A DNA stretch of 64,000 bases from the NCBI GenBank assembly GCA_016712675.1, contig JADJQR010000001.1:1426001-1490000 (forward strand), read 5' to 3'. Shown here piece after piece: positions 1 through 8,512 of this stretch. Under the pieces are notes generated by a model. It did not search any database. It worked only from the letters and a program-made list of their open reading frames with translations, and was not told the DNA's origin. Origin of the DNA: a bacterium. Its GTDB lineage: Bacteria > Krumholzibacteriota > Krumholzibacteriia > LZORAL124-64-63. Numbering within the stretch: the stretch's first letter is position 1; the number at the start of each line of letters is the position of its first letter. A program made the position numbers and the translations under genes.

Positions 1-486
1 GCGCGCCAGCGCGTGCAGCGGCAGCGGCAGGTCCACGTCGCCGCCGGTGCGGTCCACGATGCAGGCCAGGCCGGCCACGACGGCGCCGTTGTCCTGGACG
101 ACCTTGGCGACCTCGTGCAGGCTCGTCCCGCGCGTCACCACGTCCTCGACGATCAGCACCTTCTCGCGCGGTTCCAGCGTGAAGCCCCGCCTCAGTTCCA
201 TCACGCCGTCCTTGCGCTCGGTGAACAGGAAGCGCCGCCCGACTGCGCGGGCCACCTCGTGGCCGATCAGGATACCGCCGAGCGCTGGGCTGACGACCGC
301 GTCGTGCGGTACGGCGGCGAACGGTTTGGCCAGCTCCGCTCCCAGCTCACGCGCCAGTTCGGGATACTGCAGCAGTCGCGCGCACTGGAAGTAGGTGTGG
401 CTGTGCCGACCGCTGCTGAGCTGGAAATGGCCCTTGTGCAGCGCGCCGAGCTCTTCCATCAGGGACAACAGGCTGCTCTCGTCCAC
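1..486 (-). CDS. pyrE: Orotate phosphoribosyltransferase, 3' end outside window
   Basis: Transfers the phosphoribosyl group of PRPP to orotate in pyrimidine synthesis (cytoplasm). The 162 visible residues run from the GTG start (484-486) to the left edge, so the C-terminus is missing. The PRPP-binding loop is clear at residues 110-121 (VLIVEDVVTRGT), and the N-terminal SGRHSHTY segment fits the family's orotate-side region. The GTG is preceded by an AAAGG-type ribosome site. The gene lies 68 bases downstream of pyrF on the same strand, so the two consecutive UMP-forming enzymes are probably co-transcribed. Identity is firm from the motif; the exact start is an inference. Confidence 0.93.
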   Translation of the reverse strand, partial: MDESSLLSLMEELGALHKGHFQLSSGRHSHTYFQCARLLQYPELARELGAELAKPFAAVPHDAVVSPALGGILIGHEVARAVGRRFLFTERKDGVMELRRGFTLEPREKVLIVEDVVTRGTSLHEVAKVVQDNGAVVAGLACIVDRTGGDVDLPLPLHALAR

Positions 487-554
487 GGGACCGCCTTTCT
501 GTATGGAGCCTACCTTGCCTGCTTCTGCCGCCCGGAACCGGCGCGTCCACCGGA

Positions 555-1304
555 TCAGGCGAACTCGGCGGCGATCGCCGCCAGCGCCGCGGCCGGGTCG
601 GGCGCCTGGGTGACCGGGCGTCCGATCACCAGGAAGTCCGCGCCCGCGGCCGCGGCCTGGGACGGTGTCGCAACGCGCCTCTGGTCATCCAGGCTGCCGC
701 CGGCCGGGCGGATGCCCGGCGTGACGACGAGCGGTTCCGGACCGATTACGCGCCGCAGCGCGGGCAGGTCGGCCGCCGAGCAGACCAGCCCGTCGCAGCC
801 GCTGTCCCAGGCCAACTGGGCCAAGCGGGCGACGCGCTCGGGCAGGGTGCCGCCGCCGGGGGCGACCTCTTCGGCCTCGGCCCCGGACAAGCTGGTCAGG
901 ACCGTGACCCCCAGCAGCGCCGGCCGGCGGCCATCGGGGCCAGGCGGTTGCGCGGCCAATGCCGCAGCCGCCGCCGCCAGCGCGGCGCGGCCGTTGCCGG
1001 CGTGGATCGTGCAGAGCGCGGCGCCAAGCCTGGCAGCCTGCCGCGCAGCCGAGGCCACGGTGTTGGGGATGTCGTGGAACTTGAGGTCCAGGAATACCTC
1101 TCGGCCCTGCCCACGCAGCGCCGTGACCACGGCCGGACCCGCGGCCGTGAAGAGCTCGAGTCCGACCTTCACGAAACCGCCGGATGGACCCAGGCGTCCC
1201 GCCAGCGCCAGAGCGGCCGGCGCGTCGGGCACATCCAGCGCCGTGATCAGGCGTCGCTGCGGTGGCAGGGCGCGCAGCCGGGCGATGAGTTCCTCGCGGC
1301 GCAT
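555..1304 (-). CDS. pyrF: Orotidine 5'-phosphate decarboxylase
   Basis: Decarboxylates OMP to UMP, the last step of de novo pyrimidine synthesis. The 249 residues cover the normal family length. The catalytic DxKxxD motif is present as FLDLKFHDIPNT (Asp73, Lys75, Asp78). Near the C-terminus, VVTPGIRP and the phosphate-binding VIGRPVTQA stretch are also typical. It is the first gene of a minus-strand pair with pyrE. The divergent gap to serS (1305-1564) holds possible promoter elements for serS but no clear minus-strand promoter. Confidence 0.97.
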   Translation of the reverse strand: MRREELIARLRALPPQRRLITALDVPDAPAALALAGRLGPSGGFVKVGLELFTAAGPAVVTALRGQGREVFLDLKFHDIPNTVASAARQAARLGAALCTIHAGNGRAALAAAAAALAAQPPGPDGRRPALLGVTVLTSLSGAEAEEVAPGGGTLPERVARLAQLAWDSGCDGLVCSAADLPALRRVIGPEPLVVTPGIRPAGGSLDDQRRVATPSQAAAAGADFLVIGRPVTQAPDPAAALAAIAAEFA

Positions 1305-1379
1305 CGCAGCCTCGGGCGGGAAGGGCCGCCGGCGCGGGCCCGGCGGGCGGTTCTAGGCCGCGCCGGCCGGCGATTTGCC

Positions 1380-1409
1380 TTGCCGACGCCTTGTTCCTGT
1401 GACTAACCT
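1380..1409 (+). promoter_or_regulatory. Possible sigma-70 promoter for serS
   Basis: TTGCCG (1380-1385), an 18-base spacer and TAACCT (1404-1409) lie in the pyrF/serS divergent gap and would give a leader of about 150 bases. A small hairpin, CGGGGC-ATCGAC-GCCCCG (1516-1533), sits in that leader. I see no T-box consensus, so regulation by tRNA charging is not supported. Confidence 0.28.
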
Positions 1410-1564
1410 TCTTAGCAGCCGCCGCCGCGGAACGCCAGAGCAATTTCCCGCCGGAACCCGTTGCGGCAGGCGTGCTTCTTGCCAAGTGGCAGATGGGCCT
1501 CCTGACCCGACGGCCCGGGGCATCGACGCCCCGCTACCGCCCGCCGTCCCCGAAAGGTGCTCCC

Positions 1565-2824
1565 TTGCTGGACCGCAAGTTCCTGCGCGAGAACCGCGAG
1601 CAGGTCGTGCGCGCCGTCGCGCTCAAGCGCGAGGCCGTGGACATCGAGTCCTACTACGCCAAAGACGGTGCGCGCCGCGCCGCCCTCCAGGAGATCGAGA
1701 CGCTGCAGGCGGAGGCCAATCGCGCCAACCGCGCGATCAGCGACGTCAAGAAGGCGGGCGGCGACGCCACCGCGGCCATCGCCGAGATGAAGAGCGTCTC
1801 GGACCGCCTGAAGCAGCTCAGGGACGCCTCCGTCGAACTGGAGGCCGAGGTCGAGCGCCTCTACCTGCGCATCCCGAACCTTCCGCACGAGTCGGTGCCC
1901 GAGGGCGGCGAGGAGTGCAACGTCGTGGTGCGCACCTGGGGCAAGATCACGCCGCCGCCGCACCCGATCGTGCCCCACTGGGACCTGGCCGCTGAGCTGG
2001 GCATCTTCCATCCCGAACGCGCCGTGCGCATGAGCGGCAGCGGCTTCACGGTGCTGTCGGGGCTGGGCGCCCGGCTGGAGCGCGCGCTGATCAACTGGTT
2101 CCTGGACGTGCACCTGGAGCAGGGCTACACCGAGTTCAACATCCCCTACCTTGTGAACCCCGAGGCGATGCAGGGCACCGGGCAGCTGCCGAAGCTGGCA
2201 GATGACATGTACCACTGCCAGGTCGACAACCTGTACCTGATCCCGACCGCCGAGGTCTCCGTCACCAACGTCCACATGCAGGAGACGCTGGATGCGGTGC
2301 AATTGCCGCTGAAGTACTGCGCCTTCTCGCCGTGTTTCCGCCGCGAGGCGGGCGCCGCTGGCAAGGACACGCGCGGCCTGTTGCGCGTCCACCAGTTCCA
2401 CAAGGTGGAGATGGTGAAGTTCGTGGCGCCCGGGACCTCGTGGGACGAATTGGAGTCGCTGACGGCGGATGCCGAGGATCTGTTGCAGAAGCTCGAGCTC
2501 CCGTATCGCGTGGTAACGCTGGCCACCGGGGATCTCAGCTTCGGCGCCGCCAAGTGCTACGACCTGGAGGTCTGGGCGCACGGAGTCGGGAAGTGGCTCG
2601 AGGTGTCGTCGTGCAGCAACTTCACGGACTTCCAGGCGCGCCGCGCCGGCATCCGCTTCAAGGGTGCTGGCGACAAGGGTTACGTGCACACGTTGAACGG
2701 CTCCGGGCTCGCGTTGCCGCGCGTGCTCGTGGCCATCCTGGAGAACTACCAGACCGGCGACGGGCGCGTACGCGTGCCTGACGTACTGCGCCCGTACCTG
2801 GGCGGCCTGGAGCACATCGGATGA
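1565..2824 (+). CDS. serS: Seryl-tRNA synthetase
   Basis: Charges tRNA(Ser) with serine (cytoplasmic class II synthetase). The TTG start at 1565 gives the canonical N-terminus (M)LDRKFLRENREQ and has an AAAGGTG ribosome site just upstream. An in-frame start near 1472 would add an untypical leader. The first ~110 residues form the long coiled-coil arm. Class II motif 2 (CFRREAGAAGKDTRG) and motif 3 (GSGLALPRVLVAILENYQ) are intact, for 419 residues in all. Its stop overlaps the next start as ATGA. If the genome uses selenocysteine, this enzyme would also charge tRNA(Sec). Confidence 0.96.
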   Translation: MLDRKFLRENREQVVRAVALKREAVDIESYYAKDGARRAALQEIETLQAEANRANRAISDVKKAGGDATAAIAEMKSVSDRLKQLRDASVELEAEVERLYLRIPNLPHESVPEGGEECNVVVRTWGKITPPPHPIVPHWDLAAELGIFHPERAVRMSGSGFTVLSGLGARLERALINWFLDVHLEQGYTEFNIPYLVNPEAMQGTGQLPKLADDMYHCQVDNLYLIPTAEVSVTNVHMQETLDAVQLPLKYCAFSPCFRREAGAAGKDTRGLLRVHQFHKVEMVKFVAPGTSWDELESLTADAEDLLQKLELPYRVVTLATGDLSFGAAKCYDLEVWAHGVGKWLEVSSCSNFTDFQARRAGIRFKGAGDKGYVHTLNGSGLALPRVLVAILENYQTGDGRVRVPDVLRPYLGGLEHIG

Positions 2825-4086
2825 ATGAGCGCCGGCTGTCGCGACCACCTTTGACCTGGCTGCGGCGCCGCTACCTGTTCGCCATCTACCTCGTGCTCGG
2901 CAGCCTCAGCATCGTCGTGGCGACGACCGTGTTCACGTTTCGCGTATCCCAGAGCGTCGAGCGCCAAGCCTACCTGACGACAAGCCTGCTGGCGGCGAAC
3001 GCGAGCCGGCTGTTCAAGGCCGAGTCGCTCGAGGGCCTGCAACCGCTGCTGGAGATCATCAACCAGAACGAGGTGCCGTTCATCCTGACGGACAACGCCG
3101 GCCGGCCCCATCTGTGGAACGAGGCGGTGATCGGCGTCCCCCTGCCCGACTACAAGATCCTGCTGAGCGAAAACATGTCCAACCCCAGCAACCCGCTGGT
3201 CCTCGAGATCCTGTCGCTGGCGGCGGCCTATGACCAACAGCAGGAACCATTCGCCGTGATCGATCCGACGGGCCGGCGCGTCGGCACCGTGCACTACGGT
3301 CGTTCGGCGCTGAGCCAGCGTCTGCGCATCATGCCGTACCTCGAACTGGCTGTGATGGCGCTGTTCTTCCTGGTCATCCTCTGGGCGCTGCAGAACAAGA
3401 AGGACGCGCAGCAGAAGGCTCTTTTCGCCGGCATGGCCAAGGAGACCGCCCACCAGCTGGGCACGCCGCTGACCTCGATCATGGGCTGGGTGGCCCTGCT
3501 CGAGGACCGCCTGGGCAAGAAAGACGACGTCGTCTCCGAGTTGAACCGGGACGTCGATCGCCTGAGCATGGTTTCGGCGCGGTTCAGCCAGATCGGCTCG
3601 CATCCCAAGCTCGAGGACACGGACCTCAACGGCGTGGCCGACGAGACCATCGAGTACTTCCGGCGCCGGTTGCCCCACCTGGGCGGGCGGGTCCAGTTGC
3701 GGCGCGAGGGAACCGTGACGAACCCCGTGCTGTTCAACCGGGACCTGCTGGGCTGGGTGCTCGAGAACCTGATCAAGAACGGCGTCGATGCGCTGATCGA
3801 TGGCAAGGGCACCATCACCGTGCGGCTGGAGGACGAGAGTGGCGGCGGCGTACGGCTGTACGTCTCGGACACCGGTCGCGGCATCCCGCCGCGCGAGGGG
3901 AACAAGATCTTCGAGCCGGGCTTCACCACCAAGAAGCGGGGCTGGGGCATGGGCCTGGCCCTCGTCAAGCGCATCGTCACGCAGTACCATGGCGGCAGGA
4001 TCCGCGTCGAGTCGACCAGCCCGCACGGCACGACGTTCCTGGTGACGCTGCCCGCACCCGCCGCGCCTGCGGCGGCAGCGATCTGA
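2821..4086 (+). CDS. Membrane sensor histidine kinase (partner of PorX-like regulator)
   Basis: Two-component sensor of 421 residues. Transmembrane helix 1 (~17-40), a ~130-residue extracytoplasmic sensor region and transmembrane helix 2 (~173-190) precede the kinase core. The H-box is AKETAHQLGTPLTS, with phospho-acceptor His211. The ATPase boxes are NLIKNGVDAL (N), SDTGRGIP (G1), FEPGFTTK (F) and GWGMGLAL (G2), all intact. It starts inside the serS stop (ATGA). The REC-PglZ regulator begins 37 bases downstream, so phosphotransfer between the two is the obvious inference. In Bacteroidetes the PorY kinase plays this role, but I cannot assign PorY orthology from sequence alone. Confidence 0.9.
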   Translation: MNERRLSRPPLTWLRRRYLFAIYLVLGSLSIVVATTVFTFRVSQSVERQAYLTTSLLAANASRLFKAESLEGLQPLLEIINQNEVPFILTDNAGRPHLWNEAVIGVPLPDYKILLSENMSNPSNPLVLEILSLAAAYDQQQEPFAVIDPTGRRVGTVHYGRSALSQRLRIMPYLELAVMALFFLVILWALQNKKDAQQKALFAGMAKETAHQLGTPLTSIMGWVALLEDRLGKKDDVVSELNRDVDRLSMVSARFSQIGSHPKLEDTDLNGVADETIEYFRRRLPHLGGRVQLRREGTVTNPVLFNRDLLGWVLENLIKNGVDALIDGKGTITVRLEDESGGGVRLYVSDTGRGIPPREGNKIFEPGFTTKKRGWGMGLALVKRIVTQYHGGRIRVESTSPHGTTFLVTLPAPAAPAAAAI

Positions 4087-4123
4087 CGGCGACGCCGCCC
4101 CGCGAACCGGCAAAGGAGTCCCC

Positions 4124-5683
4124 GTGCCATTCCGCATCCTCTGGATCGACGACAACATCGAGGAACTGCGTTCGCACGTGGTCTACCTCGGCGACAAGGG
4201 CTACGACGTCGAGGGCGCGACCAACGGCGTCGACGGGCTGGCCATGCTGCGCGAGAACCGCTACGACGCCGTGCTCCTGGACGAGATGATGCCGGGCATG
4301 GGCGGCCTCGAGACGCTCGAGGGCATCCGGCGCATCAACGAGCACGTGCCGGTGATCATGATCACCAAGAGCGAGGCCGAGGACCTGGTCACGCGCGCCA
4401 TCGGCAAGCGCATCGACGACTACCTGGTCAAGCCGGTCTCACCGCTGCAGATCCTCTCGGCACTGAAGCGGCAACTGGAAGCGCGGAAGCTGGCGGGCGA
4501 GGAGGTTGCCCGCGGCTACATGAGCAACTTCATGAAGCTGGGCGACCGCTTCGGCGCCGCCTCCACGCCCGGGGACTGGCTGGCCATCTACGGCGACCTG
4601 GTAACCTGGAGCCTGGACCTGTTCGCCTACAGCGACCACGGCCTGCTGCAGACGCTGGAGGAACAGTACACGGCGGCCAACCTCGCCTTCGCGAAATTCG
4701 TGCGCCGTCACTACCGCGACTGGGTCCATGCCGCGCCGGGGGGCGCGGCGCCGCTGCTGAGCCCGGACGTGTTCGCGACCTGGATCGCGCCGGAGGTCGA
4801 GCACCGGAAGCAGGTGTTCTGGATCGTCATCGACTGCATGCGCCTGGACCAGTTGCGCATGATCGAGCCCCTGCTGGAGGAGTACTACCACCTGGATCGC
4901 CGGCACTACTGGTCGATCCTGCCCACGGCCACGCCGTACTCCCGCAACGCCCTGTTCGCCGGGCTGCATCCGCTCGACATCGCGCGCACCTACCCGCAGT
5001 GGTGGATCGCCTCGGCCGACCACGACGGCAGCCGCAATGCGCACGAGGGCGACCTGCTGGAGGAGCAGCTCAAGCGCCTCGGCAGCGCCGCCGCTGGCAA
5101 CAGCCGCTACTACAAGGTCTCGGACGCGCGCGACGCTGACCTGCTGCACCGGAACCTGGGCTCGCTGGGCGGCACGCGCCTGGTGGCCGGCGTCTACAAC
5201 TTCCTGGACATGATGGCCCACGGCCGCAGCCAGAACCGCATCCTCAAGGAACTGGCCCCCGACGAGGCGGCGTTCCGCACGCTCATGCGCTCGTGGTTCG
5301 AGCACTCGAACCTCTACGACGTGATGAAGACGCTGGCCAGGCGCGACTGCGCCGTGATCCTGACCACGGACCACGGCTCGAAGCTGTGCCGGCGTGCGAT
5401 CCAGATCCGCGGCAACCGCGACACGAGCAGCAACGTGCGCTACAAGTTCGGCGACAACCTCGGGGTGGACGAGGAGAAGGTCATGCTGATCAAGGACCCC
5501 GAGGCCTTCCGGCTGCCGCCGCAGACCACCATCGAGAACTACGCGATCACCACCGAGGGCCATTACCTGGTGTACCCCACGAACTTCCACGAGTACGAGC
5601 GGCTCTATCGCGACAGTTTCCAGCACGGCGGCATCAGCCTCGAGGAGATGATCTGTCCGTTCCTCGTCATGACGCCGCGGTGA
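4124..5683 (+). CDS. porX: PorX-like response regulator, REC fused to PglZ/alkaline-phosphatase-fold domain
   Basis: The 519 residues begin with a receiver domain (1-~115): acidic pocket Asp9/Asp10, phospho-acceptor Asp53 in VLLDEMMPG, Thr81 and Lys103. A helical linker (~116-215) leads into a PglZ-type domain with conserved VIDCMRLDQ, PTATPYSRNALF, DMMAHGRSQ and TTDHGSK segments, as expected for a metal-dependent alkaline-phosphatase-superfamily fold. This layout is that of PorX, which in Porphyromonas and relatives controls type IX secretion genes and whose effector domain has been described as a nucleotide phosphodiesterase. The GTG start is set by AAAGGAG at 4112-4118. The gene symbol reflects architecture; function here is inferred. 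Confidence 0.85.
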   Translation: MPFRILWIDDNIEELRSHVVYLGDKGYDVEGATNGVDGLAMLRENRYDAVLLDEMMPGMGGLETLEGIRRINEHVPVIMITKSEAEDLVTRAIGKRIDDYLVKPVSPLQILSALKRQLEARKLAGEEVARGYMSNFMKLGDRFGAASTPGDWLAIYGDLVTWSLDLFAYSDHGLLQTLEEQYTAANLAFAKFVRRHYRDWVHAAPGGAAPLLSPDVFATWIAPEVEHRKQVFWIVIDCMRLDQLRMIEPLLEEYYHLDRRHYWSILPTATPYSRNALFAGLHPLDIARTYPQWWIASADHDGSRNAHEGDLLEEQLKRLGSAAAGNSRYYKVSDARDADLLHRNLGSLGGTRLVAGVYNFLDMMAHGRSQNRILKELAPDEAAFRTLMRSWFEHSNLYDVMKTLARRDCAVILTTDHGSKLCRRAIQIRGNRDTSSNVRYKFGDNLGVDEEKVMLIKDPEAFRLPPQTTIENYAITTEGHYLVYPTNFHEYERLYRDSFQHGGISLEEMICPFLVMTPR

Positions 5684-6222
5684 GCGGGCCGGACGTGGAC
5701 CCGCTGCATGACATCCCGGCGGCCGACGGGTTTCCACCCGGTGTCCTGGCCACGGTTCCGGCGGACACCGCGGAACTGGGGGCGCGCGCGGCGGCTTTGC
5801 TGCGCGGCGGCGAGGTGCTGCTCCTGCATGGCGGGCTCGGCGCGGGCAAGACGTGCTTCGTGCAGGGCCTGTGCGCGGCCCTGGGCGTGACGACGGAGGT
5901 CGTATCACCCACCTTCACGCTGGTCAACACCTACGACGGGCGGTTTCGCGTGCATCACCTCGATTTCTACCGCCTGGATGCCGTTTCGGACCTCGATGAC
6001 ATCGGACTGCCCGACCTGCTGGACGAAGTGGCCGAAGGCAGCGCCGTGCTGGCTGCCGAGTGGCCCGGGCCGCTGCTGCGGAGCCTGGGCCGGACACCGT
6101 TCCTCGAGTTCCTGGCGCTGACCGGTCCGGGCGGGATGGGCCGGGAGTGGCGCCTGCGCGGTCGCCCGGAGCCGGCGACGGCGTGGCGCGCGGTCTTCCG
6201 GCCCGGAGGCGTGGCGTGCTGA
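5680..6222 (+). CDS. tsaE: tRNA t6A biosynthesis ATPase TsaE
   Basis: P-loop ATPase of the bacterial TsaBDE complex that makes N6-threonylcarbamoyladenosine at position 37 of ANN-decoding tRNAs. Walker A is HGGLGAGKT (residues ~50-58), followed by the family signatures SPTFTLVNTY and HHLDFYRLD. Start chosen as the GTG at 5680, which overlaps the upstream TGA (GTGA); this leaves a ~25-residue N-terminal extension, and GTG 5695 is the alternative. tsaB and rimI follow directly. tsaD and tsaC are not in the window. Confidence 0.93.
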   Translation: MSGPDVDPLHDIPAADGFPPGVLATVPADTAELGARAAALLRGGEVLLLHGGLGAGKTCFVQGLCAALGVTTEVVSPTFTLVNTYDGRFRVHHLDFYRLDAVSDLDDIGLPDLLDEVAEGSAVLAAEWPGPLLRSLGRTPFLEFLALTGPGGMGREWRLRGRPEPATAWRAVFRPGGVAC

Positions 6223-7001
6223 CCCTCGCGCTGGACACGGCCACCCGTTGGGGCCGCTTCGCCGTCGCCGACGCGGACGGGGTCCTGGCCTGGCGGCCCC
6301 TGAACGTCGGCGGCAGCTACGCTGATGCGCTCCTGCCGGCCATCGAAGCGGTGCTGGCGGAAGCCGGTTGCCGGAGCGATCGGCTGGAGGCGGTTGCCGT
6401 GACCGCGGGCCCGGGCAGCTTCACCGGGATTCGCATCGGCGTGGCCACGGCCAAGACGTTGGCCTGGGCGCTGGGCTGCCGGCTCTACGGCGTCTCGACG
6501 TTGGCCGCCATGGCTGCTTCGCTGCTGGCCGACAATCCGACAGCCGAATTGGCCGTGCCGGTGCTCGATGCCCGACGGGGCGAGGTCTTCGCCGCCGCCT
6601 ATCGCCGCGGCGAGATCTGGGGAACGGCACTGGCCGCACCGGCTGCCGCGAGCCCTGACCACTGGTGGTCGCGCCTGATCGAGATCACCGGCGATCCGGA
6701 CGCGGTGGTCTACGGCGGCGAGGGTGCCGGGCTGCTTCTCGGCCAGGGCGCAGCCCTGCGCCCGGAACTGCGGGAGCGCGGGATTCCGCGCCTGCGGGCC
6801 TGGACGTCGGCTCATCCGGCCACGGCGCGCGAGCTGGCGCTGGTGGTGGCGCGCGGCGAGTTGGAGCCGGTCGACCCGTTCCGGCTGGTGCCCGCCTACC
6901 TGCGCGCGTCCGACGCCGAACTGAACCGCAATCTCGACTGCACGCCGGTGATTCCGGACCCGGAGCCGGGCGACCACCGCTCGCGGCGTGACCCGGCATG
7001 A
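6216..7001 (+). CDS. tsaB: tRNA t6A biosynthesis protein TsaB
   Basis: Inactive ASKHA-fold partner of TsaD in t6A synthesis. The N-terminus VLTLALDTAT and the signature AVTAGPGSFTGIRIGVATAKT are diagnostic. The GTG start at 6216 lies six bases after a perfect GGAGG (6205-6209) and overlaps the end of tsaE by seven bases. The product has 261 residues, a little above the usual TsaB length, because of an extended Arg/Pro-rich tail. Its stop overlaps the rimI start (ATGA). Confidence 0.94.
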   Translation: MLTLALDTATRWGRFAVADADGVLAWRPLNVGGSYADALLPAIEAVLAEAGCRSDRLEAVAVTAGPGSFTGIRIGVATAKTLAWALGCRLYGVSTLAAMAASLLADNPTAELAVPVLDARRGEVFAAAYRRGEIWGTALAAPAAASPDHWWSRLIEITGDPDAVVYGGEGAGLLLGQGAALRPELRERGIPRLRAWTSAHPATARELALVVARGELEPVDPFRLVPAYLRASDAELNRNLDCTPVIPDPEPGDHRSRRDPA

Positions 7002-7474
7002 GTGACGGGACGGCGAACTTGCGGGTGCGACCCGGCGGCCCCGCCGATCTGGCCGCCGTCATCGCCATCGAGAATGCGAGCTTTGGTGACCCGTGGTCGC
7101 CCGAGGCACTGTTGGGCGAGCTGGTCGCGGACCGACTGAGGTTCCCGCTGGTGGCCGAGCTCGACGGCCAGGTCGTGGGCTTTCTCATGGCTTGGCGTGT
7201 CGTGGACCAGCTGCACGTGCTGAACATCGCCGCCGCCACGCGATGCCGGCGGCAGGGCGTCGGCTCGGCATTGCTGCGCGCGGCGGCACGGCGGGGGCTG
7301 GCCGATGGGCTGCTCGAGGCGACGCTGGAAGTGCGGCGCGGCAACACGGCCGGTCGCGCCTTCTACCGGCGCCACGGCTTCCGCGAAAGCGGCGTCCGCG
7401 CAAGGTATTACGCCGACAACGGCGAGGACGCCATCGTCCTCGACTGCGACCTGGCGGCACTGGCCGGACCCTAG
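6998..7474 (+). CDS. rimI: Ribosomal protein S18 N-terminal alanine acetyltransferase (RimI-type GNAT)
   Basis: GNAT-fold acetyltransferase of 158 residues. The acetyl-CoA pyrophosphate loop is CRRQGVGSALL, and the C-terminal half carries LEVRRGNTAGRAFYRRHGF, the usual RimI pattern. The start ATG overlaps the tsaB stop. Linkage tsaE-tsaB-rimI is the common bacterial arrangement and supports the RimI call over a generic GNAT. The substrate (S18 or another N-terminus) is inferred from context. Confidence 0.9.
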   Translation: MSDGTANLRVRPGGPADLAAVIAIENASFGDPWSPEALLGELVADRLRFPLVAELDGQVVGFLMAWRVVDQLHVLNIAAATRCRRQGVGSALLRAAARRGLADGLLEATLEVRRGNTAGRAFYRRHGFRESGVRARYYADNGEDAIVLDCDLAALAGP

Positions 7475-7513
7475 ACGCGGTGGGGTCGCCGCGGACGGTT
7501 CCGGAATCGGGGG

Positions 7514-7543
7514 TTGTCCGGCAACCTGCCGGCAGGCTACCTT
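7514..7543 (+). promoter_or_regulatory. Sigma-70-type promoter for accD-folC-ROK-lptD
   Basis: TTGTCC (7514-7519), an 18-base spacer and TACCTT (7538-7543) sit in the 149-base gap between rimI and accD and match the promoter grammar seen repeatedly in this window. Confidence 0.42.
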
Positions 7544-7623
7544 GTCTCGAATATCCGCTGCACGCCCGGCCGCCGGCCGAAGCGCGCCGCCACCGGTCAG
7601 CTGACCCGTCAGGGGAGGGAATC

Positions 7624-8505
7624 GTGTCCTGGTTGAACGAGGCGGCCAAGGGCATCAAGGTCCTCAGCACGCAGAAGAAGGACATCCCAGACAACCTGTG
7701 GCGCAAGTGCCCGCAGTGCTCGGAGGTCCTCTACCATCGCGAGCTGGACCGCAACCTCTGGGTGTGCGGGGCGTGCGGCCATCATCTGCCGTTCACCACC
7801 GAGCAGTACCTCGAGCTGCTCTTCGACGAGGGCTCCTGGTCCGAGACGCACCGCGGCATCACCAGCCGGGACGCGCTGGACTTCCGCGACGCCAAGCGCT
7901 ACCGCGACCGCATCCGCGCCACGCGGCTCAAGACGGGCAAGGAGGACGCCGTCATCACCGGCCGCGGCGCGATCGGTCGCATTCCCGTCTCCGCCTCGAT
8001 CATGGACTTCTCCTTCATGGGCGGCAGCATGGGATCGGTTGTCGGCGAGAAGATCGCGCGGGCGCTGCTCGATTCCCTGCGGTTCCGCGAGGCGGCGATC
8101 ATCCTCAGCCAGAGCGGCGGCGCGCGGATGCAGGAGTCGCTGCTGTCGCTGATGCAGATGGCCAAGACGAGTGCCGTCCTGGCACGGCTGCGCAAGGAGG
8201 GCATTCCCTTCATCTCGCTGCTGACGAATCCGACCACCGGTGGCGTGACGGCCAGCTACGCGACGCTCGGTGACCTCAACATCGCCGAGCCCGGCGCCCT
8301 GATCGGCTTCGCCGGCCCCCGTGTCATCAAGCAGACCATCGGCGGCGACCTGCCGCCCGGCTTCCAGTCGTCCGAGTTCCTGCTCGAGCATGGCATGGTT
8401 GACATCATCTGCGAGCGCAAGAACCTCAAGTCCACGCTCGAGGCGACGCTGCAGTGGTTCACCGAGGGGCGAGACGTCTCGGTGGCGCGGCCGCCGCGAG
8501 GGTAG
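7624..8505 (+). CDS. accD: Acetyl-CoA carboxylase carboxyltransferase, beta subunit
   Basis: Transfers the carboxyl group from carboxybiotin to acetyl-CoA in fatty acid synthesis, together with AccA. It has 293 residues from a GTG preceded by GGGGAGGG. The N-terminal zinc ribbon has Cys29/Cys32 (CPQC) and Cys48/Cys51 (CGAC). The core has DFSFMGGSMGSVVGEK, SQSGGARMQE and TNPTTGGVTASYA, which form the acyl-CoA oxyanion region. folC follows after seven bases, the standard accD-folC pairing of many bacteria. Confidence 0.97.
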   Translation: MSWLNEAAKGIKVLSTQKKDIPDNLWRKCPQCSEVLYHRELDRNLWVCGACGHHLPFTTEQYLELLFDEGSWSETHRGITSRDALDFRDAKRYRDRIRATRLKTGKEDAVITGRGAIGRIPVSASIMDFSFMGGSMGSVVGEKIARALLDSLRFREAAIILSQSGGARMQESLLSLMQMAKTSAVLARLRKEGIPFISLLTNPTTGGVTASYATLGDLNIAEPGALIGFAGPRVIKQTIGGDLPPGFQSSEFLLEHGMVDIICERKNLKSTLEATLQWFTEGRDVSVARPPRG

Positions 8506-8512
8506 GCCGTCG

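Noticed and set aside
1516-1533. Hairpin in the serS leader as a T-box riboswitch
   Set aside because: No T-box consensus (AGGGTGGnACCGCG) or specifier loop can be found nearby; it is a short GC stem only.
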